From the NCBI GenBank assembly GCA_030323885.1, contig CM059198.1, positions 7,276,086 through 7,340,085 of the forward strand: a DNA stretch of 64,000 nt. Direction: 5' to 3'. Both the position numbers and the translations under genes were made by a program. The notes under the pieces were generated by a model. The model was given only the letters and a program-made list of their open reading frames with translations, was not told the DNA's origin and ran no database searches. The stretch comes from Branchipolynoe longqiensis (Eukaryota > Annelida > Polychaeta > Phyllodocida > Polynoidae). Position 1 is the first letter of the stretch. Every line of letters begins with the position of its first letter. Positions 21,766-32,950 of this stretch are shown here, piece after piece.

Positions 21766-22994
21766 GGCGAGGGCCCACCCACCACACCCTACCATGTCTA
21801 TTACGTTTGCTTGTACCAAGAAAACATTACAGTTCCATTATTATTATTATTTTAGATCATATTTTATCCTGAATAAGTAGGTAAAGATTGCTGGACCCGG
21901 ATGTGCTTCCTTCTCCCTTGCCCATGTTTGCATCCAGTCTTAGCCACTCCCTTCCCTAAAATTGTTACCTTGCTGAGTATGTTCATCTGAGCTAAAAATA
22001 ACCACCACTGAAAGATGGAGAAGAAACTGGGCTTCATTAGCATATCAAGTATGGCTGTCTTTGAGCGGAAAATTTGATTGAACAGAAGGACTGAAAACAT
22101 TCAGACGTTCATTCTCCTTGAAAATTAATCAGGATTGTCCTGAAAATTATATCATCAGAAAGCTCAAGTCTTCCTCTACCTAACCAGAACAATATTTGGT
22201 TCAGATTTATATCATACTCGGCAAGGTTGGTCTGAGAAATGACCATCTCATCCTGTCTCCTGCACCAGAGCGACAAACATGGTGTTGATTGAACCTTCTG
22301 TTTCAGCAGAAAAAAGCTTGATGTGGCACCCATCAACAATGACTTTAGAGTATGGAAGGTGCCAAACTTTAAAGGCATTTCTGAAGCCTATTGTTGCCGG
22401 AGGGAAACTGTTTAATCATGTTAATATAGTTAATATCTTTGCAACCTAGACTTGTAGTCAGCTAGCAATGCCTATAACAGTGAACTTTAGTTGTTGCCTC
22501 ATATTAATTTAAAACATGTATTATCAAATGCAGCTTTTGATTCTGATTATTTTGGAATACAAAATTGAGTGATAGTGTAAGTAGAACAGAAGTTATGATG
22601 TTTCAAGGAATTTATCATTAATCCTGATGATATTCAGTAGAAATTAAGGAATTTAGCAAGTTTAGCATGAAATATCTGAAAGAATAGCAAAGCTAATTGT
22701 CTGGAAAAGAATGGAGCCTGCTATTTGTCCTATAGAGAGTGAGATTCTTTAATATTGGCCAAATGATATGCAACATAGCTTTTGTGTTGGGGCCTTGAAA
22801 ACCTAATTTCCCTAATTTGGAAATGTGCACAAATAAGGGTGAACAAATGAATTTTTAAAACCTCATAATTTTGGAACTTGTCAAGGGATCTATATAATTT
22901 TATATCACTGGAATTGGATTTAAAAGATATATACACCTATATAATTTTAAACACTGCAACATTAAAATAAAAAATCACTTTGGAGTACCTTCAT
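21766..22994. other. Unassigned, AT-rich
   Basis: No tRNA-like box, terminal repeat or conserved frame. One short match (ACCCGGATGTGCTT at 21895) also occurs near 5249 beside the copy 1 terminal repeat. Confidence 0.55.
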
Positions 22995-23192
22995 ATGAAG
23001 AGTTCAGGCGCAAAACCACGTAAATGCCAATCCAAAAATGTAGTTTAAATAACATATTTCTACATGAAAATAATTTTAATTCTCACTAATTCCACTTTTC
23101 ATATGATCACTTGACATTTTAAAGGTTTGATTACAATGTTTATCTCCATTTTTGGATTGGCGTTTGCGTGGTTTTGTGCCTGAACTCTTCAT
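22995..23192. mobile_element. MITE-2, complete, 198 bp
   Basis: Left ATGAAGAGTTCAGGCGCAAA and right complement ATGAAGAGTTCAGGCACAAA continue inward (ACCACG then GCCAATCC) for about 38 bp, forming long inverted ends. Interior AT-rich and non-coding. Confidence 0.8.
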
Positions 23193-23449
23193 CTATATAC
23201 ATATATACATATATACACACATCTATACATGCATAGATGTATTTGTGGATGTATTTATATGAATAGTTGTATGCATCCACACCTCAACCCCATCATTCAC
23301 CACCAAAGTGTCCTAACACATATTAGAATTAAATAAAATACCACTTACTACAATGTATGTTTTTCACCAACTCCCTTATCCTGTGCTAACCTGGGTCACT
23401 CACACCCTGTCCTAATCAATAACCATGGTAACCCTCACCCACCCCTGTT

Positions 23450-24690
23450 TGCAAGCATCAGGGTCCCCCCTGCTGCTCTCCAGTGCATAACACACTGTCC
23501 AGTGTGTGTATTTGGTGGGGGGGGGGGACATGTGGTCGGGTGCCAGGAGGGGGGGGGGTCATGTGGTGTGTCTGCTTCCAGGAGCTGGGTTCAGTTTGGG
23601 AGATAGACACACAGCGTGCACACATTCAGTCTCACCCAATGTCATGAGGCAGCAATAACTATAATTGCAGAACGAAAGGCTTAAGAGACGATGTTGAACG
23701 ACCCGCGGTCACGGCGAAAGTGAATCAAACCGGCGGCTATTTGGTTAATATGGAATTCTTACGCTAGGTGGCGGGGCGGTGCAGCGCCGGGCCTTAGTCT
23801 ATAAATAGAATAGATGCTTTGTATCCAGCTGAGTTATGGCTGGCGCACACCCACGTTTACGATTCGCGCACTAAAACTCCCGACCCGACCCGACCCGCTT
23901 AAAACTGAAAACGGGCCGATTCGTTTTTCGAATCGCGAATCGCAATCGTAAACGGCCGCTTTTAGCACTAAAAACTGAGTTTTATGCACGAATCGCAATC
24001 GCTAGGTGTGCGCTGGGGGGCGCACACCTAGCGATTTTTGTGCGCGAAACGGGCAGTTTTACATCGTAAACGGTAGGTGGGTGCGCACAAACGGTAGGTG
24101 TGCGCCAGCCATAAGACGTCGGTCATCCGCATTCAATTACCCATGGTTTTCCGTAACATGCACAATTAAGGGGTTCTTTGGTAGAACATAAACACTAGCT
24201 CATTTCCATGATCACATAAATTTACAATCCGCACATATTTTCTTTAATAATATTAATATTGTTTGCCAGTTTAACAATACCACCATGATATGAGGTGCAA
24301 TATATAACAATCATGACACTAATGATCCCCAATATATCTTCTACTGGTTACTCCCCCAGTTTACAAGCAACAGGGTCCCCTCTGTTGCTCACCAGTGCAG
24401 CTCACAATGCCCACTGTGTGTGTGTGGGGGGGGGGGGGGCTCTGGTGGTGGGGGGGTGATGAGGGAGGGGAATGTGCTCGGGTGAAGGAGGGCTGACCAG
24501 GGGTTTAGATAGATACACTGAGTGCATACATTCATTCTCGGCGATATCATGAGGCAGCAGTTACCATAATTATGGGGTACTTTGCTAGAACACAAACACC
24601 AGATCATTTCCCTAAATCACATAAGCATAAAATCTGCAAATGTTTTCTTTAATTATATAAATATTATTTGCCAGTTTATTTAATCGTTAT
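23450..24690. repeat. Tandem duplication, second copy lacks a 500-bp insert
   Basis: CAAGCATCAGGGTCCCCCCT at about 23453 and the following 190 bp recur from 24365; GGGTTCTTTGGTAGAACATA at 24172 and following recur near 24580. In the first unit about 500 bp (23665-24165), including MITE-6, separates the two halves; in the second they are continuous. Confidence 0.75.
23834..24114. mobile_element. MITE-6, 281 bp
   Basis: Perfect terminal inverted repeat TTATGGCTGGCGCACACC. An inner inverted pair (ATCGCTAGGTGTGCGC and GCGCACACCTAGCGAT) sits at 23997-24036, so almost the whole element can fold. CpG-rich compared with its flanks. Confidence 0.8.
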
Positions 24691-24739
24691 TTAATTGGTG
24701 CAAAATATTTTCATTCAGGTCAGACTCTCAGATGCAATC

Positions 24740-25120
24740 AAAGACCCTATAATACTAAAACGGCTCACTCCCTATCTCTCCCATGGTAATGTAAATTTTG
24801 CAGTGCCACCTTGTGGTGGGTTTGAATAGCCCAGCTGCTGGTTGGTGTTTCACATGTAAACACATACAATTATATTATACATGAGATAGGTAAATATGAA
24901 TACACATCAATATGAAATTGCTATGAACAAATACACATCATCATCAGCATCATCATCAGCATCGCCATCATCACACACCTTTCACATTCATATATACATT
25001 TATACATCTAATATATCACCTGGTTAACCAAGAGAACAACCAGCGCACCAAGGGGTGGGTTTGATCATTTTGATTACACAGTACAGGCTGAGTGAGCCGT
25101 GTTAGTATTATAGGGTCTTT
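24740..25120. mobile_element. MITE-12 with 9-bp target duplication
   Basis: Inverted ends of 31 bp with one mismatch, starting AAAGACCCTATAATACTAAA. GATGCAATC flanks both sides (24731-24739 and 25121-25129). A 9-bp duplication fits Mutator-like elements; no transposase present. A CATCATCAGCAT microsatellite lies inside near 24940. Confidence 0.85.
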
Positions 25121-25261
25121 GATGCAATCTAGCTAGTAAGTTCATCATTGCTCCCTTCTCCCTCAATTCTGAATTTCTGCCATTTTTGCAGATAAATATA
25201 ATTGTGATGGGGCCCCTTTGTTGGCCTCCTTGAACTTGACCCTCATGCAGTAGACCCCCCA

Positions 25262-25548
25262 AGCAAGTAGGAGAAAGAGTATGCTTGCTTCTTACACATC
25301 TTTATTTGTCCTGCGCTAACTGCGGCATCCACGATCAAGTGACCTGCCTCTGCGCTGACAGGTCCCACTTCAACTTCCTTGGTGGAGCTTATGCTAGCTG
25401 CATGCAGTAGATGGCAGCCCTGTCGCAGCGCTGCCCGGCGGCTACTGTACCGCCACCTAACACAGTAAACTGCAATGGTGAGGGAGCAATCCTTGCTGCC
25501 ACCGTATGGTAGTGGAGCTCATGTTTGGACTACTACCCTATTATGAGG
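25262..25548 (-). mobile_element. Diverged LTR related to 1786-2120
   Basis: The stretch GCCACC...GGTAGTGGAGCTCATGTT and GGACTACTAC at 25500-25548 parallels the right end of the solo LTR in DIRS copy 1. The minus strand carries an AAATAAAG. Boundaries are unclear. Confidence 0.5.
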
Positions 25549-25554
25549 TTGGTC

Positions 25555-26049
25555 GATATAACATACTTTAATTTAATTTGAAATAACGTTTATTTTGATA
25601 GGCAATTCTGGAGATATTTAAAATGAAAATAAGATAAATTAATGTCGGCATGCGCGTCAAAATTCTGACACCATTGGTTTCAGCCTTGACAGGTTATAGT
25701 AAAGTTGCATAGTCCGATGGTGTTGAATTTCTGTATTTTTTCTGAGATAAATTTATTAGATCGATCACTAGTATCTACTTTACATTAGTTCAAAGTTACT
25801 TTTATTTTAAATGTAAACTTTTGAGATATTTTGAGTGCAAACATGGAAAATTAGTTTTGGAATGCTTGCCAAAACTCTGACAGCATAGACTTCTGCAATA
25901 ACAGGTTCTGTTAAATTGACTCAGTATTGCCTTCTACGCAGAAACAAATGCTTAATAAGTGCATCAGTATCTAAGTTAGATATGTAAAATCAAATCTAGA
26001 TAATTGGTTTGGTTTGAAAATTTGATATTTCATCGGATTATGCAGCTTT
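25555..26049 (+). mobile_element. MITE-3 copy, with partial copy in front
   Basis: The full copy is 25699-26049: it starts TAAAGTTGCATAGTCCGATG and ends ATCGGATTATGCAGCTTTA. 25555-25690 resembles its inner part, probably a broken earlier copy. The better copy is 37461-37814. Confidence 0.7.
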
Positions 26050-26135
26050 AAATTGATTTAATTTGTCCTTTACATGTTTAACCCTTATGTAACAAATTGG
26101 CCCCATTTACCATGAACATACCCAAATTGATCTAT

Positions 26136-26140
26136 ACAAA

Positions 26141-26175
<35 letters not shown>
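26136..26175. repeat. TA microsatellite
   Basis: TATATA run of about 35 bp ending close to the MITE-1 insertion. Confidence 0.9.
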
Positions 26176-26185
26176 TACTGACTTA

Positions 26186-26542
26186 AGCTAAGATTCCACA
26201 TATGTGGTATGGAGCATGTGGCATGTGAATGCGAATGAGGTATGCAGCATAGATACCAATGCATTTTCGGGATTTATTTCTACAAATGTGTTAAGGAAAG
26301 TCAATGTTCCTGTTGTTTCCTATGGCAAATGGGGCAGCATTGGATTGGCATTGGCATTGGCATTGACATTCACACTGATTGGTCCATAGTTCGATTCACT
26401 TGACGCATTTGCATTTGCATTTGCAATCACATTCGGACATATGGAAACACTACAATGAGTTTACATGCTTTTCCATATTTGTCTGCTTTCGCATTCGCAT
26501 TCGCATTCACATACCGCATACTGCGTATATGGAATCTTAGCT
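26186..26542. mobile_element. MITE-1 copy, full length, diverged
   Basis: AGCTAAGATTCCACATATGT to the complement near 26542, with TTA on both sides (26183-26185, 26543-26545). Hexamers drifted to GCATTG in places. Confidence 0.8.
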
Positions 26543-26689
26543 TTATTCTGTCGCTATAATATATTATGGGAAGTGAAACAAGGACATTACCTCTGTTCCG
26601 CTTGCTATTTTATTATATGCCATTAACCTAGGCTCTACTACATGCAATCGGCTAGTCATGTAGTTCCAGATTTGGCCACAGCGGAGTCC

Positions 26690-27190
26690 ATATCTAGACA
26701 CATAGACACACACACATATATATATGTGATGTATAAGCATTATGCAAGTATAAAGGCACGGAAGGGAGTTATTATTATTACTGTTCTATTTACCACTATT
26801 CGTTGTATCATTTGGTGCGGAGTACCCCCCCCCCCCCTCCCCTTGCCATGTGACCACTGGCGTCACCACCACCATCTTACCTGACCACAGATGCTCAACA
26901 CTGTCATTCACGCCCAGGAATTTCCTTTTATAGGCTCGGGCTTAATATTCCCTATACCAGAGAATAAATCATCTCAATCCACTTCTTCCTTTCCTTCCTT
27001 CTTTGTACTGTAGCCGGCCTTTATGTATATGGATAGTGATACAACTGTTATCGCGTGTAATAATCTCTGTAAGTGTCCTGCTACTACCCCCCCCCCCCTT
27101 CTGGGTGGGGTGGGTCCGGCTTCCTTCACACCCCCCCCCCCCCATCCGGGGGGGCTCTACACAACACTCGCGCTTAATATTTGTAACAAG
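26690..27190 (+). mobile_element. Possible LTR-like repeat
   Basis: Contains GATGTATAAGCATTATGCAA, AGTATAAAGGC, and near 26964 AATAAATCATCTCAATCCAC. Similar pieces occur near 28610-29015, 53030-53130 (reverse) and 62700-62770. A C-rich block at 27088-27180 resembles 28615-28720. Promoter-like TATAAA and the poly(A) signal suggest an LTR, but ends and target duplication were not found. Confidence 0.4.
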
Positions 27191-27239
27191 TACAAACATT
27201 GTTTAGATTGACAATAAAGGACCAGTTACAATGTTTGCA

Positions 27240-27615
27240 TTCCACGTGACTTAGTGGAAATGACACACCTCCTCCTTCCCCTGTCCCCTGCCCATTGGTC
27301 ATGCTCCCTGCCCCTTGGTAATGCTCCCTGCCCCTTGGTAAGGCTCCCTGCTCCGTAGCCCCTATCACATGCCTTATCTCCCCTTCGCCCTTCCCCATGT
27401 TTCCTGCCCTTTCCCCTGCCCCCTCTCCCCTGCCCCCTGCCCCCTCACCCCCGCTCCCTGCCCCCCTCCCGCTGCCCCTGCTCCCTGTCATATAATGCAC
27501 CCTATGTCCCTGCTCCAAGCCCCCTGCCCTTGCCTCCTGCCCCCTTCTCCCTACCCCAATGTCCCTGCCCCTCATTCCTCCTACCTCTTATGCCCCCTGC
27601 ATCCTGCCCCACTGC
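27240..27615. repeat. C-rich pyrimidine tract (CCCTGCCCC repeats)
   Basis: Irregular CCCTGCCCCTTGGTAATGCT-like and CCCCTGCCC repeats. Frames on both strands are compositional. Confidence 0.8.
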
Positions 27616-27934
27616 ATCAAAATCCTTGGATTCATCTTCAGATGGAGGGACGAGTTCATGTCTCCGTCCACCCGATTGGCCAGCACTCTTCACACCGTTT
27701 CCGCTTCCGGTGTCACAAACTAGAATCGCCCCCTCAAAATTGTCTCACCCATGGCGAACCTATTTAAAAATAAAATCTCCCCTCTTGAAATATAATCGCC
27801 CCCGAGCTACACAATTAACAGTGATTCAGTTTAATGTATAACGAACATATAAAGCCACACACAAACAAAATGATTTGATCATAGGAATAATGACAGCTGC
27901 AGCTCAATCATGGTACTCACAGTTTTATTTCAGT

Positions 27935-28287
27935 CCAGATGGCGTCTGTTCTGCAGGAGGTTGTTCAGTTTGGTTGCTACCTCCTCTACTGTGCTTCCTT
28001 CTGCATATGAGACAGTGTCATCCGCATATAGCTGGAGACATCTTGTCTCCAGCCATTTTTCTAGGTCGTTTATGTATAGTATAAATAGTAGTGGTCCCAG
28101 GACTGATCCTTGGGGTACACCACAGGTGACAGTTTGTTGGTCTTAGAGTATACCATTTACTTTAGTTTTTTGCTGCCTGTTGTTTAGGTAGAATTTTATC
28201 CAGTTTATTGATTTGGATTTAATGCCCATGTTGTTTAATTTTCTTATTAATATGCTGTGGTCTACAGTGTCAAAGGCTTCATTTATA
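27935..28287 (-). pseudogene. LINE reverse transcriptase core fragment
   Basis: The minus strand reads through canonical non-LTR RT blocks: AFDTVDHSIL, then GVPQGSVLGPLLFILYIND, then LYADDTVSYAE with the catalytic ADD pair. An in-frame stop lies near 28146. The fragment is cut off by a SINE-B at 28288 and by unrelated sequence near 27935. The wording of the motifs suggests a CR1/L2-like or Rex-like clade, not resolved here. It may be the same family as the C-terminal pieces at 39880-41231. Confidence 0.8.
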
Positions 28288-28525
28288 CATGTCGCTTCCT
28301 AGCCAGGCACTTGTCATTAATAGGATATGGCAAGGACCGGTAGACTCTGTGTCAGGATAATGTGACTGAGTGGGCTATTGGGTCATGGTGCGGGTGGCCT
28401 GATTTCCAGTGGGCAGCACTATAAATTCATAATGAGTGTACACTGTCACAAGTTGCTACCAGTCCTTGTATGACCTTAGTTGTTGCCAGGACGTAAAACT
28501 CCAACAACTAACAAACCAACCAGCA
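28288..28525 (+). mobile_element. SINE-B, head missing
   Basis: From TCGCTTCCTAGCCAGGCACT to CCAGGACGTAAAACTCCAAC. Directly follows the LINE fragment. Confidence 0.8.
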
Positions 28526-28609
28526 TTTGAACCCTTCATATAAATATATATATAAATACATATACATATATATATATATATATTTATATGAAGGGTTCAA
28601 ATGAGTATA

Positions 28610-29015
28610 TATGCCCCCCCCCCCACCCACACACCCCCCCTTTCCTGGGTGAGCTGGGTACCGGCATCCTTCACTCCCCCACCAACCTGGGCTTCCGCAT
28701 GACACTTACTCGCTATATATATAGTTAGTATATTTATATACGTGTATAAACCATCGGTATGAGGTATTTTCCTATTATTATTATGATCCGTTATCGTCCA
28801 TTAACAGACTCAGATTGATTTGCTGCGGCACATTCACCTACGGTGGCACCGCCACCAGCAGTTCTTTGTACTTATTCCTCAGTCTTTGTATAGATCACTT
28901 GCTGTGAAAAGTTTTTTATTTATACGATAGAGCTATAGTTTCCTGTCAAAGAGAAAAATAAACTCTCTCAATCCATCTTAGCTCTTTCGCTTTCTTCTCC
29001 ACCTCAGCTAGGATA

Positions 29016-29060
<45 letters not shown>

Positions 29061-29065
29061 TTATG
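28610..29065 (+). mobile_element. Possible LTR-like repeat, then TA array
   Basis: 28615-28720 C-rich block and 28738-29015 parallel the 26690-27190 region: TATAAA at 28746, and AAAAATAAACTCTCTCAATC at 28952. A TA array follows (29019-29058). Confidence 0.4.
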
Positions 29066-29261
29066 TGTGTGTGAGGTACCAAGCACTTATGCACATATTA
29101 TTCATGTATGTAATGATCCTGCTTATTATTATTTGTCATTGTGTTCAACTACTGTTCCTGTAACCTCCTTTTATATGTTCCTTTGTAGATTGGGTTGCTG
29201 GAGGCTGGGGTGCTGCCTGGAGAGTGGGAGGTTTAGTTACAAGCAGCTCCCCTAATTCTAT

Positions 29262-29768
29262 ATATAAGTAGTAATCTGCACTGACCTCTCAGGCAAGGAG
29301 CCGCATAGACAGGTAGGCGTGGGTGGTGTGGTTATATCAGGGAGCCTAGGTGGTGTAATGGTTAGCACACTGGCCCGGAATGCAAAGAGATATGGGTTTG
29401 AGTCCTGCTCTAGGCACAATATTTCCCATTTTCATCACGTCCACAACACTGGTTGTTGTGACCAGGATCCTGTACAAGCTACACGCTGTATGGTTGTTGA
29501 ACCTACGCTGTGTATATGTATTAGTGCATTGCCTGATTGTATGTAATTGTAAGCATTAAAAGACTTACAATTCCTGGGGGACGAGTGTAGTAGTCTGCAC
29601 TTACCTCTCAGGCAAGGAGCCACATAGACAGCTAGGCGTGGGTAGTGTGGTGATATCAGGGAGCCTATATGGTGTAATGGTTAGCACACTGGCCCTGAAT
29701 GCAAAATGATGTATGTTCGAGTCTCGCTCTAGGCACAATATTTCCCATTTTCATCACCCCCATGACAT
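29262..29768 (+). mobile_element. SINE-C, second head-to-tail dimer
   Basis: Two units with GGTGTAATGGTTAGCACACT as box A region and GGTTTGAGTCC or TGTTCGAGTCTC as box B region. The second unit begins TGTATGTAATTGTAAGC at 29537. The first lacks its extreme left end. Confidence 0.75.
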
Positions 29769-30614
29769 ATATATACACATAGTTTAAAATTGTTCTGCGA
29801 ATGACAATATGGCGGAAATATCAAAGCACCGGAGACGGGACAGGTGGTGCCGGCGCCCAGCTGCGCAGCAAAAATAGACAAGTACAGGATTTGTTCAATA
29901 TTAAATAAGAAGTACACAAGCAGTGGTGGAAAAAAAAAGATTATAATAAAGCGGGCACCACAAATTGATATTCATATAATAAATTATATTACAAATATAC
30001 ATTGGACATGCGCGCACCAGTCTGTGCTATGCGCATACACATGGCCTGCAAGGGCTGGTTCCAGCATCTATTGTGATCTAACGTAAATCCCTCCTCTGAC
30101 GTCACAGTATCGCACCAACAGTATCCTTGACGCGACTAAGCCACAGCCTTTACCCAAACATCTGAACTAAGCCTCAGCCCTGGCTCAAATACCGTGTAGA
30201 CGCGTATATACATGTACCTGTATGTGTATGTGTGTGTACTCGGTGGCCATTTTTCTCAAGGAGACGCAGCGATAGGGATCAGCGTCATGGTGTGAGGTCA
30301 CCAGGCTTAGTCGTGCCTTCAGAAATCTTAAAGGTCGGGTAACATGACTGCATAAAAGTACAATGCGACAGACATATGCTAACATCCGGTGGAGGTGAGG
30401 AGGGCCGCAGGTGGCAATGCTGGAACAGTGATTGGTCCTACAGAGTATAACAATGTTAATAATAATTAACTTATGTATCTTTATTCTTGCTTAATGTGAT
30501 ATATGGGATGTTCGAAATTTGGTGGTAGTACTGATAAGGGTCTCCAGGCGGCGTCAGGAGTAAGTTTCGTCGGGACAGGTGGTTTGGTGAAATAGGAAAT
30601 AACAATCAAGTTGC
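29769..30614. other. Unassigned
   Basis: No frame or recognised repeat; moderate CpG at 29840-29870 and 30090-30130. Confidence 0.5.
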
Positions 30615-31060
30615 TTATTTATAGTCACATAATATATTATATATCACATATAGTCTAGACACTCACACTCTGGGAAGTGCCTTAGAACTGTTCAATAATG
30701 CACCTTTGTTTTTTCCTATTCACATAATGGCTCATATAGCACATATATTCTAGACATTCACACTCCCGGTAGTACTTTAAAATTGTCCTATAAGGCCAGC
30801 TTTATTATTAATATTCACATACTAGATTATATAGCATATATATTCTACACACTCACGCTCTGGGCAGTGCTCTAGAAGTGTTCCATAATGCCTCTGTGTT
30901 TTCTATACTCACATAATGGATTATTATATGTACCACATATAATGTAAATATATCCATTTTCCACGAATTATTTTAGAACCGTCCTCTAATGCATTGTTAA
31001 TGAATCACATGTATCATAATGGATTATTAATATATCACATGTCCCATAATGCATTTCTAA
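30615..31060. repeat. Tandem repeat, about 100-bp unit, four copies
   Basis: Units share TTCACATAATGG, ATATAGCACATATATTCTAG and CACTCACACTCTGGGAAGTG. Last copy is degenerate. Confidence 0.7.
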
Positions 31061-31261
31061 TTGCTACTTATTGAAAATATAGCATTGCAATTAAAGATAA
31101 ATGACATTTACGAATGTATAGTTTGGAAAGTGTCAGTTGGGCTTTGAGCACCCTGTAAATGCTGGCATCGAGCCAACTCAATCTGGCTTACCATCAAATT
31201 ATTGGTCGATGCGATGTACAGTGACAAGACTGGAAGAGATGGCTCGTGTGCTGGCGGTGCG

Positions 31262-31560
31262 GATGTTGGTTGGTTATTGGAGTTTTACATCCTGGCAACA
31301 TCTAAGGTCATATCCGGACGGGTATCAACTTGTGACAGTGCTCATGGTGGGAGACCAGGCCACCAGTATTATGACCTGATATCCCATTCAGTCACATAAT
31401 ACTGACACTGAACCAACCAGTCCTTGCCATATCCCATCAATGCCGAGCAGCAGGCTAGGAAGTGATAAGTATCAATTTTGTAAGTCATTGGTTTGACTCG
31501 ACTGGGAATTGGAAGCCCGACCATCCGAATGCGAGGTCTGCCCTCTACCGATTCGTCTGC
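31262..31560 (-). mobile_element. SINE-B copy
   Basis: Tail GAGTTTTACATCCTGGCAAC at left; degraded tRNA-like head near 31560. Confidence 0.75.
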
Positions 31561-31851
31561 TGAGTCTGGTAGATGCAAAGAGGTGGCACGGGTGATGGTG
31601 GTGCGGATGTAGTGGGGGTAGGTTGGTGGGTGGTGGACAACTTCTACTTTATATGTGTTCTGAGATGCTGCCAGCTATACAGGGCGATGGGTAAGTGTAC
31701 GAGATAAACCAGCTTGTTTATGGCCATGCAACAACATTAGCGATCCAATGAACATTGTCGTAAAAAAAGCAGAACTAACGTAAGTGATAGGCTACTATGG
31801 GAGGGAAAAGGATCAGGTGGGTAAGGGTGGGTCGGGGATTAGGAGTGGTTG

Positions 31852-32115
31852 GTTATTGAAATTTTACATCCTGGCAACATCTAAGGTCATATCAGGACGA
31901 CTTTATAGTGCTGTCCAAATGGCAATTCAGGCAACCGCCAATATGACCCAATGACATTACCCTGGCAGTTAGCCAACCAATCCTTACTCTATCCTAATGA
32001 AGCCGAGCACCTGGCTAGGAAGCGACAAGTATAAATTTGGTAAGTTTTTGGTTTGACTCGATCAGGTATTGAACTTCCGCCCACGAGGCCTGCGCTCTAC
32101 CGATTCTGGCATCGA
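31852..32115 (-). mobile_element. SINE-B copy (duplicate of previous)
   Basis: Corresponds to 31262-31560 through the local duplication, with an internal deletion. Confidence 0.75.
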
Positions 32116-32344
32116 GCCCCGTAGATGGGAAGAGGTCACTAGGGTGGTGGTGCAAATGTAGTGGGGGTAGGTTGGTGGGTTGCGGGCAACTTCTATGACA
32201 TAGGTGTTCTGAGATGCTGACAGCTATACAGGGCGTCTGGTAAGTGAACAAGATAAACCAGCTTGTTTATGGCCATGCAACGACTTCAGCGATCCAATGA
32301 ACATTGTCGTAAAAAAGGCAGAAGCACAGAATCAAAGTATTGTA

Positions 32345-32595
32345 AGTCATAGGTTACCATGCCAACCAGTGGTCCACAACTGGTTCATCAAAGGCTGTGT
32401 TATGTGTTGTCCTGTCTGTGGGACAGTGCATATAAAATACCCCCTGGTGCTTATCGGAAAGAGTAGCCTATGTGGCGGCAGTGGGTTTCCTCCAAAGAAA
32501 TATGTCAGAATGACTATATGTTTGATGTCCAATAGCCGAAGATAAAAATCAATGTGCTCTAGAGGCTTTGTTAAATAAAACAAACTGTTGTTTAT
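32345..32595 (+). mobile_element. V-SINE-like insertion
   Basis: Complement of 7397-7640: CCAGTGGTCCACAACTGGTT to GTGCTCTAGAGGCTTTGTTA. GTTACC occurs at both edges and the unit-1 sequence runs across the site without it, which supports a real insertion. Confidence 0.65.
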
Positions 32596-32950
32596 GTTAC
32601 CGTTAGAGGGAAAAGGTTCAGGTGGGGAGGGGAGAGTGAGAGGTCAGGGGTTAGGAGTGGGTCAAGGAGGAAGGTTGGCCAAATAATGAAAGCTGCATAG
32701 TCCGATGAAGGATGAAATTTACAAACACAACACAGGTATGTAGATTATATTCTACACATCTCACTTAGATATTGATACACTTATTAATCATTTGTCGCCA
32801 CATAGAAGGGACTGTAGAATCTAATACTCGGATGTGTGGCTGTGTGTGTAGGCTATGAGGAAAACAATACAGACAAAGAGAAAGGAAGAGAGTAAAGTAT
32901 AATAGAAGAGAGTCCAGCCCTCTGGTTTATTGCTTATATAGTTACATGGG

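Larger units (their letters stand above)
31250..32680. repeat. Tandem duplication, about 590 bp, second copy with V-SINE insert
   Basis: Each unit holds a minus-strand SINE-B, then GTAGTGGGGGTAGGTTGGTG, GATAAACCAGCTTGTTTATG and GCGATCCAATGAACATTGTC. Unit 1 is 31250-31845; unit 2 is 31850-32680 and is longer because of the V-SINE at 32345-32595. Confidence 0.85.

Noticed and set aside
23260..23480. Telomere-like or CACCC promoter motifs
   Set aside because: Single scattered words without repetition.
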